A DNA stretch of 64,000 bases from Dehalococcoidia bacterium (GCA_022819585.1 JAJEGY010000039.1:1-64000); one strand, 5' to 3'; positions 1-9,385 are shown, counted from the first letter of the stretch. A program made the numbers and translations. The notes: a model not told the origin generated them from the sequence alone.

Positions 1-344
1 CGTCGGCGACGCTCGAACTACAGCAAACCGAACAACTGAACTATCGCCTTGCGGCCCTGAGGACGCGGCGATGCCTCGAAGACCCGCTCCCCTTGCGGGC
101 AGTCGCGGAGGCCGGACCTCGTCCGTCCCGGAACCGCGGCGGCGTTTCCCCTCACTTCGGGAAACCGACCGCCGCCTTCGGAACGGATACGCACTTTCAA
201 TCTCTCACGAGAAGCTCGAGAACCGCCACCGCGACAAAGGGGAACAACACAGCAACCGCATGAAACAAACCTGACCGCCTCGAAACAAGACCGACCAGAC
301 CGAGGGACAACATCCCTCCCCACGCCTGCCGGAAACCCCAACAG
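1..344. other. Left-edge stretch with no recognised gene
   Basis: Two plus-strand frames and one minus-strand frame are open here, but none gives a recognisable protein and all are rich in Arg/Gly/Pro, as expected of GC-rich non-coding DNA. One visible structure is a perfect 6-bp hairpin, GAGGGA-caaca-TCCCTC, at 302-318. It could help end transcription of the minus-strand cyclophilin gene, although no T-tract follows it. A structured RNA is possible but I could not match RNase P, tmRNA or SRP signatures. Confidence 0.4.
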
Positions 345-356
345 GCGCTTAAGCGC
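345..356. terminator. 12-bp palindrome directly after the cyclophilin gene
   Basis: GCGCTTAAGCGC is a perfect palindrome (GCGC stem, TTAA loop) two bases beyond the stop codon of the minus-strand cyclophilin gene. With the 302-318 hairpin it may form a weak terminator. There is no T-run, so this is tentative. Confidence 0.3.
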
Positions 357-358
357 GT

Positions 359-952
359 CTACCTCTTGTGAACCTCAACGGACTCCATAACATCGCCCTG
401 CTCAATCGACAGCACAACATCCATCCCCTCAGTCACCTTCCCGAAAACCGCATGGCACGACGTACCCCGAACATGGCAAGGCTTCATCTCACCATCGACA
501 TACGGATCAAGATGCGGCGTCGCATCATGCGTGATGAAGAACTGCGAGGTGTTCGTATTAAGCCCGGCATTCGCCATCGACAATATCCCCGCCGAATCGT
601 GAATCATGTTCGGATGGAACACATCCTCGAACTGCGCCACCTGCTCCCCATCCGCATTCGTCCCGCCCTGTATCACGAAACCCGGAATCACCCGGTGCCA
701 CTGCGAATTCGTGTAGAACCCACGATTAGCCAAGTTCACAAAATTCTCAACATAAACACTCGCAATATCGTTGTACAGATCAGCCTCGATATCCCCCTTG
801 TTCGTCTTGATCGTCACCGAATACGAAGCGGTCGGATCATAGCTCCCGCCACCACCGCCGCCATCACCACCATCATCACTGCAAGCCGCTGTGAAAAGCG
901 CCACCGTAGTCGCACTCGCGATCATCGCCGTCGCCTTCAATATATTCGTCAT
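359..952 (-). CDS. Peptidyl-prolyl cis-trans isomerase, cyclophilin type, lipoprotein
   Basis: Small secreted cyclophilin of 197 residues, expected to catalyse proline isomerisation in extracytoplasmic proteins. The start is the ATG at 952: it begins a lipoprotein signal (hydrophobic segment, then FTAAC lipobox at about residue 25) and has GAGAGAG just upstream; the longer open frame to 1063 adds an unlikely leader. After the lipid-attachment Cys comes a Gly-rich linker (six Gly in a row), then the cyclophilin fold with WHRVIPGFVIQGG and SQFFITHDATPHLD, followed by VFGKVTEGMDVV. The active-site Arg in HRVIPGFVIQGG is present, so it is probably active. A Cys-containing insert, DGEMKPCHVRGTSC, is shared in outline with the degenerate cyclophilin domain of the 5220-8171 lipoprotein. 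It is divergent from the E1 alpha gene. Confidence 0.9.
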   Translation of the reverse strand: MTNILKATAMIASATTVALFTAACSDDGGDGGGGGGSYDPTASYSVTIKTNKGDIEADLYNDIASVYVENFVNLANRGFYTNSQWHRVIPGFVIQGGTNADGEQVAQFEDVFHPNMIHDSAGILSMANAGLNTNTSQFFITHDATPHLDPYVDGEMKPCHVRGTSCHAVFGKVTEGMDVVLSIEQGDVMESVEVHKR

Positions 953-1093
953 CTCTCTCGATTCCCTCTCGATGTTGACCTGCAATCGCGACTCCGCAAT
1001 CAGCCGCTGATGAGAGCTCCAAAAACCCTCGCTAAACGAGTATATCCCCCGCACAACAAGCACCCAGAACCAATCGCTATCGGCTATCCAAAC

Positions 1094-1106
1094 TATAATC
1101 CGCGTT
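1094..1106 (+). promoter_or_regulatory. -10 box for a probably leaderless E1 alpha mRNA
   Basis: TATAAT occupies 1094-1099 and the ATG of the E1 alpha gene starts at 1107, seven bases later. That is the distance at which transcription normally begins, so the mRNA would start on or next to the A of the start codon. No Shine-Dalgarno sequence lies before the ATG. The -35 region is not convincing. Confidence 0.5.
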
Positions 1107-2150
1107 ATGACTCAATCCACGAGCCAAACACCTGTCGATACCGACCTGAACCTGCCCGACGGACTCACCGCCGAACGCCTGCTCAGCGCATACAAAACAA
1201 TGTGCCTGAGCCGCGCCCTCGACATCCGAATCTGGACCCTCAACCGACAGGGCAAAGCCGCAATCGCAGCATCAGCCCAAGGTCACGAAGCCGCACAGGT
1301 CGCAACCGTTATGGCGACCGATCCGACCCGCGACCGCTACCTCATCTATTACCGACAACTCACCGCGACCCTCATGCTCGGGACCACTCCGACCGAGATG
1401 CTATCGCAGTTCCTAGCCCGTGACGGCGAAATCCTCAGCGCAGCACGCCAATTCCCCCTCCACGGCTCCCACCCCCGAGTCGACCTATTCTCATTCTCCA
1501 ACGTAGTCGGTACCCAACTCCCCCAGGCCGTCGGCGTCGCCCTCGCCGACAAGATGAAAAACCGCGACTCCGTCACAATCTCATTCTTCGGAGACGGCGC
1601 CGCCAGCCAAGGCGACTGCCACGAAGCCATGAACTTCGCCGGCATACACAAACTACCAGTCGTCTTCCTCTGCGAAAACAACCGCTACGCCATCTCCGTC
1701 CCCCTCCACCAACAGATGCCAGTCGAATCCATCGCCTCAAGAGCATCCTCATACGGAATCCCCGGCATCGAAGTCGACGGCACCGACATAATCGCCTCCT
1801 ACGAAGCAATCAAGGAAGCCGTAGACCGCGCCCGATCAGGCAACGGCGCAACACTAGTCGAACTCCGAGTCGAAAGACTCCTCCCACACACCACCGACGA
1901 CGACCACACTCGCTACCGTTCCCAAGAAGACATCGACCGAATGCGAGACCTAGACCCGATCCCCATCACCGAAGCATTGCTCAAACGCCACGGCATCCTA
2001 GACGAATCAACCGACCAAGAGTTCAAAGAGTGGGCAAGACAAGAAGTCGACAACGCCACAGACGAAGTTGAAGCCTTACCCTTCCCACCAATAGGCGAGA
2101 TGTACACCGGAGTCTTGGAAGAACCGACGGGAGGAAACTCCCATGCCTGA
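1107..2150 (+). CDS. 2-oxoacid dehydrogenase E1 component, alpha subunit (pyruvate or branched-chain type)
   Basis: Thiamine-diphosphate-binding half of E1, which decarboxylates a 2-oxoacid and passes the acyl group to the lipoyl arm of E2. The 347-residue length fits the family. The ThDP-binding motif runs from GDGAASQGDCHEAMNF (about residue 160) to the closing CENNRYAI; SAQGHEA near residue 55 and the phosphorylation-loop-like HTTDDDHTRYRS near residue 260 are also typical. The order E1 alpha, E1 beta, E2 is that of branched-chain 2-oxoacid and of many Gram-positive pyruvate complexes. Sequence alone does not settle the substrate, although the second-loop context leans to branched-chain. 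The gene overlaps the E1 beta start by 8 bases. No E3 gene is in the window. Confidence 0.9.
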   Translation: MTQSTSQTPVDTDLNLPDGLTAERLLSAYKTMCLSRALDIRIWTLNRQGKAAIAASAQGHEAAQVATVMATDPTRDRYLIYYRQLTATLMLGTTPTEMLSQFLARDGEILSAARQFPLHGSHPRVDLFSFSNVVGTQLPQAVGVALADKMKNRDSVTISFFGDGAASQGDCHEAMNFAGIHKLPVVFLCENNRYAISVPLHQQMPVESIASRASSYGIPGIEVDGTDIIASYEAIKEAVDRARSGNGATLVELRVERLLPHTTDDDHTRYRSQEDIDRMRDLDPIPITEALLKRHGILDESTDQEFKEWARQEVDNATDEVEALPFPPIGEMYTGVLEEPTGGNSHA

Positions 2151-3129
2151 GATGACACTCATCGAGGCGGTCCGCGAAACCCTGCGGTCCGAAATGCGCC
2201 GCGACCCCGACATCTTCATGATGGGCGAAGACATCGGCCCCAGAGGCGGCGTCTTCCTAGCATCCGAAGGCTTCGTCGAAGAGTTCGGCGAAGACCGAGT
2301 AATCAACACCCCGCTAGCCGAATCCTCCATCATCGGCATCGCACTCGGCGCAGCCGTAAACGGCATGAGACCAGTCGCCGAAATCCAATTCGCCGACTTC
2401 GTATGGCCCGCAATCAACCAGCTAGTCGGCGAAGCCGCAAGAGTCCGATACGGAACAAACGGCGGGAAATTCGCACCCATGACCGTCAGAGTCCCATACG
2501 GTGGCGGTGTCCGCGGCGGCCTCTACCACTCCCAAAGCATCGAGGTCCTATTCGCACACACCCCCGGACTACAGGTAATCGCCCCTGCAACCCCTTGGGA
2601 CGCACGAGGACTCCTCCGCTCAGCCATCCGCTCAAACGACCCAGTCGTCTTCTTGGAACACAAACGAACCTACCGCTTGGTCCGCGGCGAAGCTCCTGAC
2701 GACGACTACACCGAACCAATCGGAAAAGCCGACATCAAAAGAGCCGGAAGCGATGTCTCATTAATCACCTACGGCCTGATGCTCCACCACTCCCTCCAAG
2801 CTGCAGAAATGGTTTCGCAATCCGACGGCATCGAGACCGAGATCGTCGACCTACGCACCCTCCGACCCATCGACGCCGAAACAATCCTCGACTCAGTCTC
2901 CAATACAGGCAGAGCGCTTATCGTCCAAGAAGACACCGGAGCCGTAAGCGTCTCCTCTGAGGTCTCCGCAATCATCGCAGCCGAAGGCTTCTTCGACCTC
3001 GATGCGCCGGTAATGCGGGTCAACCCGCCCGAAATTCCACCGATGCCGTTCAGCCCCCTGCAAGAAGCCGAATACATGCCATCCCCTGAGAAAATTGCGG
3101 ACGCGATCCGCCGCCTCGCAGAAATCTAA
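2143..3129 (+). CDS. 2-oxoacid dehydrogenase E1 component, beta subunit
   Basis: Partner of the preceding gene in the E1 heterotetramer; 328 residues, full length. It starts with MTLIEAVRETLRSEMRRDP and MGEDIGPRGGVFLASEGF, the usual E1 beta N-terminus. PVAEIQFADFVWPAINQL and a transketolase C-terminal region (DVSLITYGLMLHHSLQAAE, then EIVDLRTLRPIDAETI) follow. The ATG overlaps the end of E1 alpha, suggesting translational coupling. Three bases separate its stop from the E2 start. Confidence 0.93.
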   Translation: MPEMTLIEAVRETLRSEMRRDPDIFMMGEDIGPRGGVFLASEGFVEEFGEDRVINTPLAESSIIGIALGAAVNGMRPVAEIQFADFVWPAINQLVGEAARVRYGTNGGKFAPMTVRVPYGGGVRGGLYHSQSIEVLFAHTPGLQVIAPATPWDARGLLRSAIRSNDPVVFLEHKRTYRLVRGEAPDDDYTEPIGKADIKRAGSDVSLITYGLMLHHSLQAAEMVSQSDGIETEIVDLRTLRPIDAETILDSVSNTGRALIVQEDTGAVSVSSEVSAIIAAEGFFDLDAPVMRVNPPEIPPMPFSPLQEAEYMPSPEKIADAIRRLAEI

Positions 3130-3132
3130 CCG

Positions 3133-4458
3133 ATGGCGAGACTCACCATAGAAATGCCCCACGTCGGCGAGTCTGTCACCGAGGCCGTCATCGGAAAATG
3201 GTTGGTCTCCCCCGGCGACACCGTCCGACGCTACGACCCCTTGGTCGAAGTCATAACCGACAAAGTAAACATGGAGGTCCCTTCACCAAGAGACGGAACC
3301 ATCACCGGTCTATTGGTAAGCGAGGACGACACGGTACAAATGGGCGCTCCGATAGCGGAGATGGAAGTAGAAGGAGCAACACCCGAGCCTGAACACGTCG
3401 CATCACCTGAACAAGAGACCGCCGTTTCGGCAGGACCATCCGTGCAAGCGGCAAGTCGCGTCGGCTCAATGATCATCGGTGCAAACGTCGGCCCCACTGG
3501 CGGCGAGTTCACAGACACAAGCTTGCAGACCGAACCCAGCACCGAATCCGCACAGGCAGCGGCCCCATCAGCACCCAGTCGACGACGTCGACGCGAACGC
3601 GATGATCGCGGCGCACGAATATCACCCGTGGTGAGACGGTTGGCAGAGAAGCACGGGTTGGACGTCAACGCGATTCCAGGCACCGGCGCAGGTGGTCGCG
3701 TGACCCGCAAGGACGTAGAAACATACCTCGAATCACAAACAACCGGGCAACTCGACGAGCTGATAGAACCCACCGCGATCCGTCGCATCATCGCCGATAA
3801 CATGGCTCGCAGTTTCAGGGAGATTCCCCATGCTTGGGGCGCCGTCGAAGTCGATGTGACAGAACTGGTGAGATACCGAAAAGCAAATATCGACCGAATT
3901 CAGGAAGCAACAGGCCAACGATTGACATATCTCCCGATCGTGCTGCAGAGCATCGCCCAAGCATTAAGAGAGCATCGTCTGCTCAACTCGAGCTGGGTAG
4001 ACGGAAAGGTCGAATTAAAAGGCGATATAAACATCGGCGTCGCCGTAGCCGCCGAGCAAGGATTGATAGTCCCAGTTCTCCACAACGCAGATCGCCTGAC
4101 TTTAGAAGAAACAGTATCGGAAATGTCGAGGATCGTGGACGGAGCCCGAGCGGGAAAGTTAAATCTCGACGATGTCCAAGGCGGAACCTTCACACTCAAC
4201 AACACCGGTGCTTTGGGATCGATTCTCGGCGGTGCGATCATCAACTATCCCCAGGCCGCCATCATGACCACCGAGGCAATAGTCAAACGCCCCGTCGTAG
4301 TCGACACACCAACCGGCGACGAGGCGATAGCGATCAGGTCCATGATGAACATGTGCTTGTCGTTCGACCATCGCATCATCGACGGCGCAGAAGCCATGGC
4401 GTTCATGAACGACGTCAAGACCCGATTGGAATCGATTTCACAGGACATCGATTCCTGA
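3133..4458 (+). CDS. Dihydrolipoyl acyltransferase (E2) of the 2-oxoacid dehydrogenase complex
   Basis: Core of the complex: it carries the acyl group on lipoyl-lysine and transfers it to CoA. One N-terminal lipoyl domain is visible, with the lysine in VITDKVNMEVPSP at about residue 45. An Ala/Pro/Glu-rich linker and an Arg stretch precede a peripheral-subunit-binding domain (ARISPVVRRLAEKHGLD, about residue 157). The catalytic domain ends with the signature SFDHRIIDGAEAMAF holding the His-Asp pair. Length 441 is normal. The stop codon overlaps the lipB start (TGATG), linking E2 with the enzyme that lipoylates it. Confidence 0.94.
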   Translation: MARLTIEMPHVGESVTEAVIGKWLVSPGDTVRRYDPLVEVITDKVNMEVPSPRDGTITGLLVSEDDTVQMGAPIAEMEVEGATPEPEHVASPEQETAVSAGPSVQAASRVGSMIIGANVGPTGGEFTDTSLQTEPSTESAQAAAPSAPSRRRRRERDDRGARISPVVRRLAEKHGLDVNAIPGTGAGGRVTRKDVETYLESQTTGQLDELIEPTAIRRIIADNMARSFREIPHAWGAVEVDVTELVRYRKANIDRIQEATGQRLTYLPIVLQSIAQALREHRLLNSSWVDGKVELKGDINIGVAVAAEQGLIVPVLHNADRLTLEETVSEMSRIVDGARAGKLNLDDVQGGTFTLNNTGALGSILGGAIINYPQAAIMTTEAIVKRPVVVDTPTGDEAIAIRSMMNMCLSFDHRIIDGAEAMAFMNDVKTRLESISQDIDS

Positions 4459-5213
4459 TGGTCGTCGAGCGTTCCGTCATGCGCGCCTCGTGGTTGGGCC
4501 GCGTCCCATACCACCCGACATACGAGTTACAGCAGTTACTCGTCCAAAAACGGCAAGTGGACGAGATCCCAGACACCTTGCTGCTGCTCGAACACGATCA
4601 TGTCTACACTCTCGGACGTCGAGCAGACGAGACGCACCTGAGAACGAGTGACGGAATCATCGAGGACGACTGTGCCGAAGTGGTCGAGACGGATCGTGGA
4701 GGAGAAGCGACATACCACGGTCCCGGCCAACTGGTGGCCTACCCCATCATCAGCGTCCGCGAGCTGAAGATGGGACCGGTAGCTTACGTCAGGATATTGG
4801 AGGAGACCATCATCCAGGTTCTGCGCGACTACGGAATTCGTGGACACCGCGTAGTCGGAAAAACCGGCGTTTGGATTGAGGGAGAGCCCGGCGACAAACC
4901 GCCAAAAGGAGAGCTCCCAATGGGTCGTAAGATCGCGGCGATAGGGGTACGATTGAGCGGTGGCGTAGCGATGCATGGCATGGCACTCAATGTGAGCACT
5001 GATCTCAGCTACTACTCGAACATAGTGCCGTGCGGTATGCCCGGTTTGGACATGACTTCGATTGAGCAAGAGACAGGTGACGAGTTCGATGTTGAGTATG
5101 TCGCCCGCGATTGGGCTGCGGCCTTTGCCGACATTCTTTTCTTCGAGCTTGATTGGCAACCAGCATCAAAGGTTGCCGATATTCAATCCGCGATGGTGCC
5201 GGTTTCCGTATAG
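4458..5213 (+). CDS. lipB: Octanoyltransferase LipB
   Basis: Transfers octanoate from acyl carrier protein to lipoyl domains, the first step of lipoate assembly, and so serves the E2 encoded just upstream. It has the family signature RGGEATYHGPGQLVAYPI and the catalytic region GRKIAAIGVRLSGGVAMHGM, with IVPCGMPG holding the active-site Cys. The frame is open far upstream into the E2 gene, but the ATG at 4458 overlapping the E2 stop gives a normal 251-residue enzyme; the Met at 4479 is an alternative start. lipA is not in the window. Confidence 0.92.
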   Translation: MVVERSVMRASWLGRVPYHPTYELQQLLVQKRQVDEIPDTLLLLEHDHVYTLGRRADETHLRTSDGIIEDDCAEVVETDRGGEATYHGPGQLVAYPIISVRELKMGPVAYVRILEETIIQVLRDYGIRGHRVVGKTGVWIEGEPGDKPPKGELPMGRKIAAIGVRLSGGVAMHGMALNVSTDLSYYSNIVPCGMPGLDMTSIEQETGDEFDVEYVARDWAAAFADILFFELDWQPASKVADIQSAMVPVSV

Positions 5214-5219
5214 CAAACC

Positions 5220-8171
5220 ATGAAATTCGCGATCCCTAATCAGCGCGCAATTTGGATTGTCGGCTTGGCGTTGTCGACAGCATTGGTCTCGATAGCATGC
5301 GCCACCGAAGAACCAACACCAACTGTTACCCCGACGCCAATGCCGCCGATAGTAGTGGATATCGGGATGACAGCGAACACGGTGATGGCGCCCGTGAATA
5401 TCGAGTTCGAGGCGAAGGACTTCACGGACGGCACATCCTACTTCTGGGATTTTGGTGACGGTAACTCCGCCGCAGGAACGACCGCACGGCACACGTACCT
5501 TGATGCAGGAACCTTCGCGGTAAAGCTGACAGCCTCCCGTGGTGATGAAACTGAAATCGCAGAATCCACGATCATGGTCCAACCCGGAGATGCAGGATGG
5601 CTGATCTTGAACGCCGATGCACTCGAGATAGAGGGTGGTGAAACTTTCCAATTTGATGCCGAGGCATTTGACCACCTCGGAAATCCTGTACTTGACCCCG
5701 ACTTGGTGTGGCATGCCGATCCAGCTACCGGGAGCATCGATCAGAATGGACTGTTCACAGCCAGTAACGCAGTCGGATCTGCAGTCGAGGGCGTACGGAT
5801 CGACTTCACGCGCGGGAACTTCACCGCTAACTACGTTATCCCGGTATCAGTTGTGTACGGCCCTCCGACCGAGCTGCTCGTCACACCAGAAATCATCGAC
5901 ACAAGAGTGACTTGGGCAGTCGACATGAACGCCGAGGTGTTGGACCAAGCTGGGCATGTGCTAGAGGACGCCAAGATCGTATGGGAGGTATTACGCCCCG
6001 GCGACGAGATCGATCAAACCGGACATTACACGCCAAACGAGACGATCTCCAGCGAAGATGCGTCGCTGGTATTAGTAACTGGCACAGTCGGCGATGTGTC
6101 AATTGAACAGATCATAAAGGGCATCGTCAGACCGGGGATATTGGATCATGTTCAAGTAGAAGGAAACCTTTGGGATCTGAAGTCCGGCGATCAGGTGCAG
6201 TTGACCGCCGTCGGCTACGATCGGTTCGGACACGAGTTGGAGTTGGATGAGTTGCGATGGGAAGTTGAAGATCCCGAAATAGGAAGCTTCAGCGCCGATG
6301 GGTTATTTACCGCCGGTCGCAAGTCCGGTCTGTTCCCGGAAAACACCGTTCGCGTTCGTGGCGTATTAGATGGGGTCGAAATATTCGCTAGCGTGCCGAT
6401 TCGGATCCTGCCTTCGACCGCGGTCGCGATCGAATTCTGGAACGAGTTCGATTCAGTCCCCGCCGGTTCAAGTTCGCCGATCCCATTGATGGTGTTGGAC
6501 GAGAACGGTAATTCGATCAACGACGTTGATGTTCTCCTCGAGGTAACACAAGGCGGGAGGTTGAACGCGAATTTCGCATTCGCAGCAGGCTTTGAACCCG
6601 GGATGTACGAGGACGCGATCATCGCAAGAGTCGAAGCCGGCAATGCTGGTAACGAAGCATTGCTTCAGCAGTCAATGGACATCGAGGTCCGTCAACGGAG
6701 TTCTGATTTCTTGGCCGTAGACATCGTGGGACCGCGAGGCGGCGTTGTATACATGATCAACCTTGCGACTGGTGATTTGGTCCCGGTTTCGAGCGAGATT
6801 GAATCCAACGAGTCCACTGAGGACTCGCCAGCTTGGTGGCCAGACGGTTCCAGGTTGGCGTATTCAAGCGATGCGAACGGTAATCGTGAGATCTGGGATA
6901 TCGATCCCTTCACCAATGACGTCAGGCTGTTGGTTTCTACCGACAATGACTTGACGATGCCTGCGATATCCCCTGATGGGAACCGAATCGCATTCGTGGA
7001 AAGAAGCGAGGGCGCTACGAACGTCTACGTGGCCGATTTCGAGTTTGACGAAGATGGGGAAATCTCGGGAGTACTGACACTCGATGATGCACAGCTGCTG
7101 TCTCAGGGCGAGCAGTTGCAGCACCTGTTCCCGCGCTGGTCTCCCGATAGCGACCTCGTAATGTTCACGACTACATTCGGTAACGGCCGACTGCGTACTA
7201 CGGTTGTTGATGCCGTACAGAATTATGGTGCCGTCCTCATTGAAGCCGATAACGCGAACGGCTTGGATTGGCACCCCGACGGTCAGCGGATCCTGATCTC
7301 AGGGCAGCGGGATGTGGAAGATGGGCAGGAGAACCTGTTGCTACTCGCGAATCTGTCAACTGGTGAAGTTGATGAGGTCGATGTTGGCGGATTGAATGTG
7401 GGCATCGCCTCCATCTCGCCAGACGGTTCAGAAATCTCGTTCGTGGATGAGGAAGAGGGTGTGATGTGGTTGATGGATATGGATGGGACGGGCAGAAGGC
7501 GCGCGCTTGGACCTCAGTTCCAGACAACGGTCACCGCATGGCGGCCGCAGCCTCTGCAGTTGCCTACCCCTGTCGAAAGGCAGTTGGGAAGCGAGGGACT
7601 GACCATCCCCACAGGAAATGTTGATTCGGCAAGGCATGAAGACGAGACGTTTGGAACCTTGGGCCTATATCAGGTCTTGATTGAGACTACTCGCGGAGAT
7701 GTGCGGATCGATCTCTACAACCATCTGGCGCCAGTGACGGTGGAAAACTTCCTCAATCTCGCTAAGGCGGGATATTACGATGGACTGGCTTTTCACACCG
7801 TAGACGTCGAATCGGCAGTCTTTGGTGGATCGACCTTGAATGCCTTCGGCGGCACCGCCGGGTACTACATACCATCAGAGTTTCACCCTGAGGCGTTGCA
7901 CGATGCACCAGGCACAATTTCGATGGTTTCCAAGATCGTGAACGGCGGTTCATCGGAATTTGTATTCGCTTTAGAGCCGAAATCGGATTGGGACGCATAT
8001 GTAGATGGTGAGATGAAGGACTGCGCTGATCCCGAGGAAATCTGTTACGCGGTGTTTGGACGGGTGATCGAGGGATTGGACGTCTTGATGACCTTCGAAC
8101 AGGTCGACGCGCTGTCCACCGGGGTCAGCCCTCACCGCATTCTGTCGGTAACCGTTGAGGATGGGACTTAA
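5220..8171 (+). CDS. Large lipoprotein: PKD and Ig-like domains, TolB-like propeller, C-terminal degenerate cyclophilin domain
   Basis: Surface lipoprotein of 983 residues without a clear single function. A signal peptide ends in the lipobox SIAC (Cys near residue 27), followed by a Thr/Pro-rich linker. Residues 50-125 form a PKD-like domain (YFWDFGDGNSAAGTTARHTY). About 125-510 is beta-rich and Ig-like, with repeated phrases such as DQNGLFTA, DQTGHYTP and SADGLFTAG. About 535-775 contains WD40-like PD40/TolB repeats (SPAWWPDGSRLAYSSD and later variants). Residues 815-983 are cyclophilin-like, but HRVIPGFVIQGG has become HTVDVESAVFGG and SQFFIT has become SEFVFAL, so isomerase activity is doubtful. 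It starts 6 bases after lipB. A binding or scaffold role is inferred. Confidence 0.85.
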   Translation: MKFAIPNQRAIWIVGLALSTALVSIACATEEPTPTVTPTPMPPIVVDIGMTANTVMAPVNIEFEAKDFTDGTSYFWDFGDGNSAAGTTARHTYLDAGTFAVKLTASRGDETEIAESTIMVQPGDAGWLILNADALEIEGGETFQFDAEAFDHLGNPVLDPDLVWHADPATGSIDQNGLFTASNAVGSAVEGVRIDFTRGNFTANYVIPVSVVYGPPTELLVTPEIIDTRVTWAVDMNAEVLDQAGHVLEDAKIVWEVLRPGDEIDQTGHYTPNETISSEDASLVLVTGTVGDVSIEQIIKGIVRPGILDHVQVEGNLWDLKSGDQVQLTAVGYDRFGHELELDELRWEVEDPEIGSFSADGLFTAGRKSGLFPENTVRVRGVLDGVEIFASVPIRILPSTAVAIEFWNEFDSVPAGSSSPIPLMVLDENGNSINDVDVLLEVTQGGRLNANFAFAAGFEPGMYEDAIIARVEAGNAGNEALLQQSMDIEVRQRSSDFLAVDIVGPRGGVVYMINLATGDLVPVSSEIESNESTEDSPAWWPDGSRLAYSSDANGNREIWDIDPFTNDVRLLVSTDNDLTMPAISPDGNRIAFVERSEGATNVYVADFEFDEDGEISGVLTLDDAQLLSQGEQLQHLFPRWSPDSDLVMFTTTFGNGRLRTTVVDAVQNYGAVLIEADNANGLDWHPDGQRILISGQRDVEDGQENLLLLANLSTGEVDEVDVGGLNVGIASISPDGSEISFVDEEEGVMWLMDMDGTGRRRALGPQFQTTVTAWRPQPLQLPTPVERQLGSEGLTIPTGNVDSARHEDETFGTLGLYQVLIETTRGDVRIDLYNHLAPVTVENFLNLAKAGYYDGLAFHTVDVESAVFGGSTLNAFGGTAGYYIPSEFHPEALHDAPGTISMVSKIVNGGSSEFVFALEPKSDWDAYVDGEMKDCADPEEICYAVFGRVIEGLDVLMTFEQVDALSTGVSPHRILSVTVEDGT

Positions 8172-8173
8172 GA

Positions 8174-9379
8174 ATGAAGTACGAATCGACATTGACTCAC
8201 CTCGAATGCACCTTGACAGGTGTGAGTTTCGATGCATCGCAACCGCATCGCATAAATCCAGCCAACGGCAAACCTCTTTTCGCTCGATACGACCTTGAAA
8301 AGGCGAAGGCCACGCTTACGAAAAATTCGCTGGCTGACCGTCGCAGAGATATGTGGCGCTATCAGGAAGTCATGCCGGTTATCGATGACGCCAACATCAT
8401 CGCGTTAGGGGAGGGCGGCACCCCGCTTCTCAATGCCCAGCGCCTCGCGAAAGCGACAGGGCTAAATACCGTTTACATCAAAGACGAGGGCGTCAACCCA
8501 ACCGGTTCATTCAAGGCACGTGGTCTAGGTGCAGCGGTATCCAAGGCCAAGGAGCTAGGCCAGACACGATTGACGATGCCATCTGCGGGTAATGCTGCCG
8601 GAGCGATGTCTGCTTATGCCGCAGCAGGAGGAATGGAGGCACACGTCTTCATGCCCAAAGACGCACCTATCGCAAACAAGATTGAGTGCGAAGCATACGG
8701 AGCGAAACTCACCTTGGTAGATGGGTTCATCACCGATGCCGGGCAGATGTCCCAACAAGCCGCGGCCGAACTGGGCCTGTTCGATGTATCAACGCTTAGA
8801 GAACCATATCGCGCCGAAGGCAAAAAGACCATGGGTTACGAGATCGTCGAGCAAATGGGTTTCGAAGTCCCTGATGTGATCGTCTATCCGACCGGGGGCG
8901 GCACAGGGATAGTGGGCATATGGAAGGCGATGGCAGAAATGGAAGAGCTCGGGTGGATCGGGTCGGAACGCCCGCGAATGGTCTGCGTTCAAGCCCAGGG
9001 CTGCGCACCTTTAGTGGCGGCATATGAAAAAGGCGAGGAGTTCGCTGACCCGTTCCCTGATCCTCATACATTAGCCGCTGGAATGCGTGTCCCCGCAGCG
9101 ATAGGAGATTTCTTGGTGATCCGTGCGGTCAAGGAAAGCGGCGGGACCGCCATCACGGTTACAGACGATGAGATGATCGACGGAATGGTCGAAATGGCTC
9201 GAACGGAGGGGGTCTTCGCGGCGCCAGAAGGCGGCGCGACTTTGGCGGCACTGCGGAAATTGATCGAACGTGGATTGGTCTTAAGAGACGAGAGTGTGGT
9301 GCTCCTCGTAACCGGGAACGGGCACAAGTATCTGGATATGTTGCCCGAGGGAATGGGTGCCCGTAAGGACGCCAACTAG
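8174..9379 (+). CDS. thrC: Threonine synthase
   Basis: PLP enzyme converting O-phosphohomoserine to threonine. The PLP lysine is in KDEGVNPTGSFKARG (about residue 112). SAGNAAGAMSAYAA binds the substrate phosphate region and YPTGGGTGIVG binds the cofactor phosphate. The N-terminus has LECTLTG and a short leader typical of threonine synthases rather than of threonine dehydratases. Its 401 residues fit the family. It begins 2 bases after the preceding lipoprotein stop, so it may be cotranscribed, and it converges on the acetyltransferase gene. Confidence 0.9.
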   Translation: MKYESTLTHLECTLTGVSFDASQPHRINPANGKPLFARYDLEKAKATLTKNSLADRRRDMWRYQEVMPVIDDANIIALGEGGTPLLNAQRLAKATGLNTVYIKDEGVNPTGSFKARGLGAAVSKAKELGQTRLTMPSAGNAAGAMSAYAAAGGMEAHVFMPKDAPIANKIECEAYGAKLTLVDGFITDAGQMSQQAAAELGLFDVSTLREPYRAEGKKTMGYEIVEQMGFEVPDVIVYPTGGGTGIVGIWKAMAEMEELGWIGSERPRMVCVQAQGCAPLVAAYEKGEEFADPFPDPHTLAAGMRVPAAIGDFLVIRAVKESGGTAITVTDDEMIDGMVEMARTEGVFAAPEGGATLAALRKLIERGLVLRDESVVLLVTGNGHKYLDMLPEGMGARKDAN

Positions 9380-9385
9380 CCTCGC

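Noticed and set aside
1-344. RNase P RNA, tmRNA or 6S RNA at the left edge
   Set aside because: I did not find the conserved GAGGAAAGTCCGG or tmRNA ends on either strand.
368-1423. Plus-strand open frame of 351 codons over the cyclophilin and E1 alpha genes
   Set aside because: Arg/His/Pro-rich shadow of two recognised genes, no family resemblance.
3834-4457. Possible extension of lipB upstream of 4458
   Set aside because: Overlaps the E2 catalytic domain in another frame; composition is basic and shadow-like.
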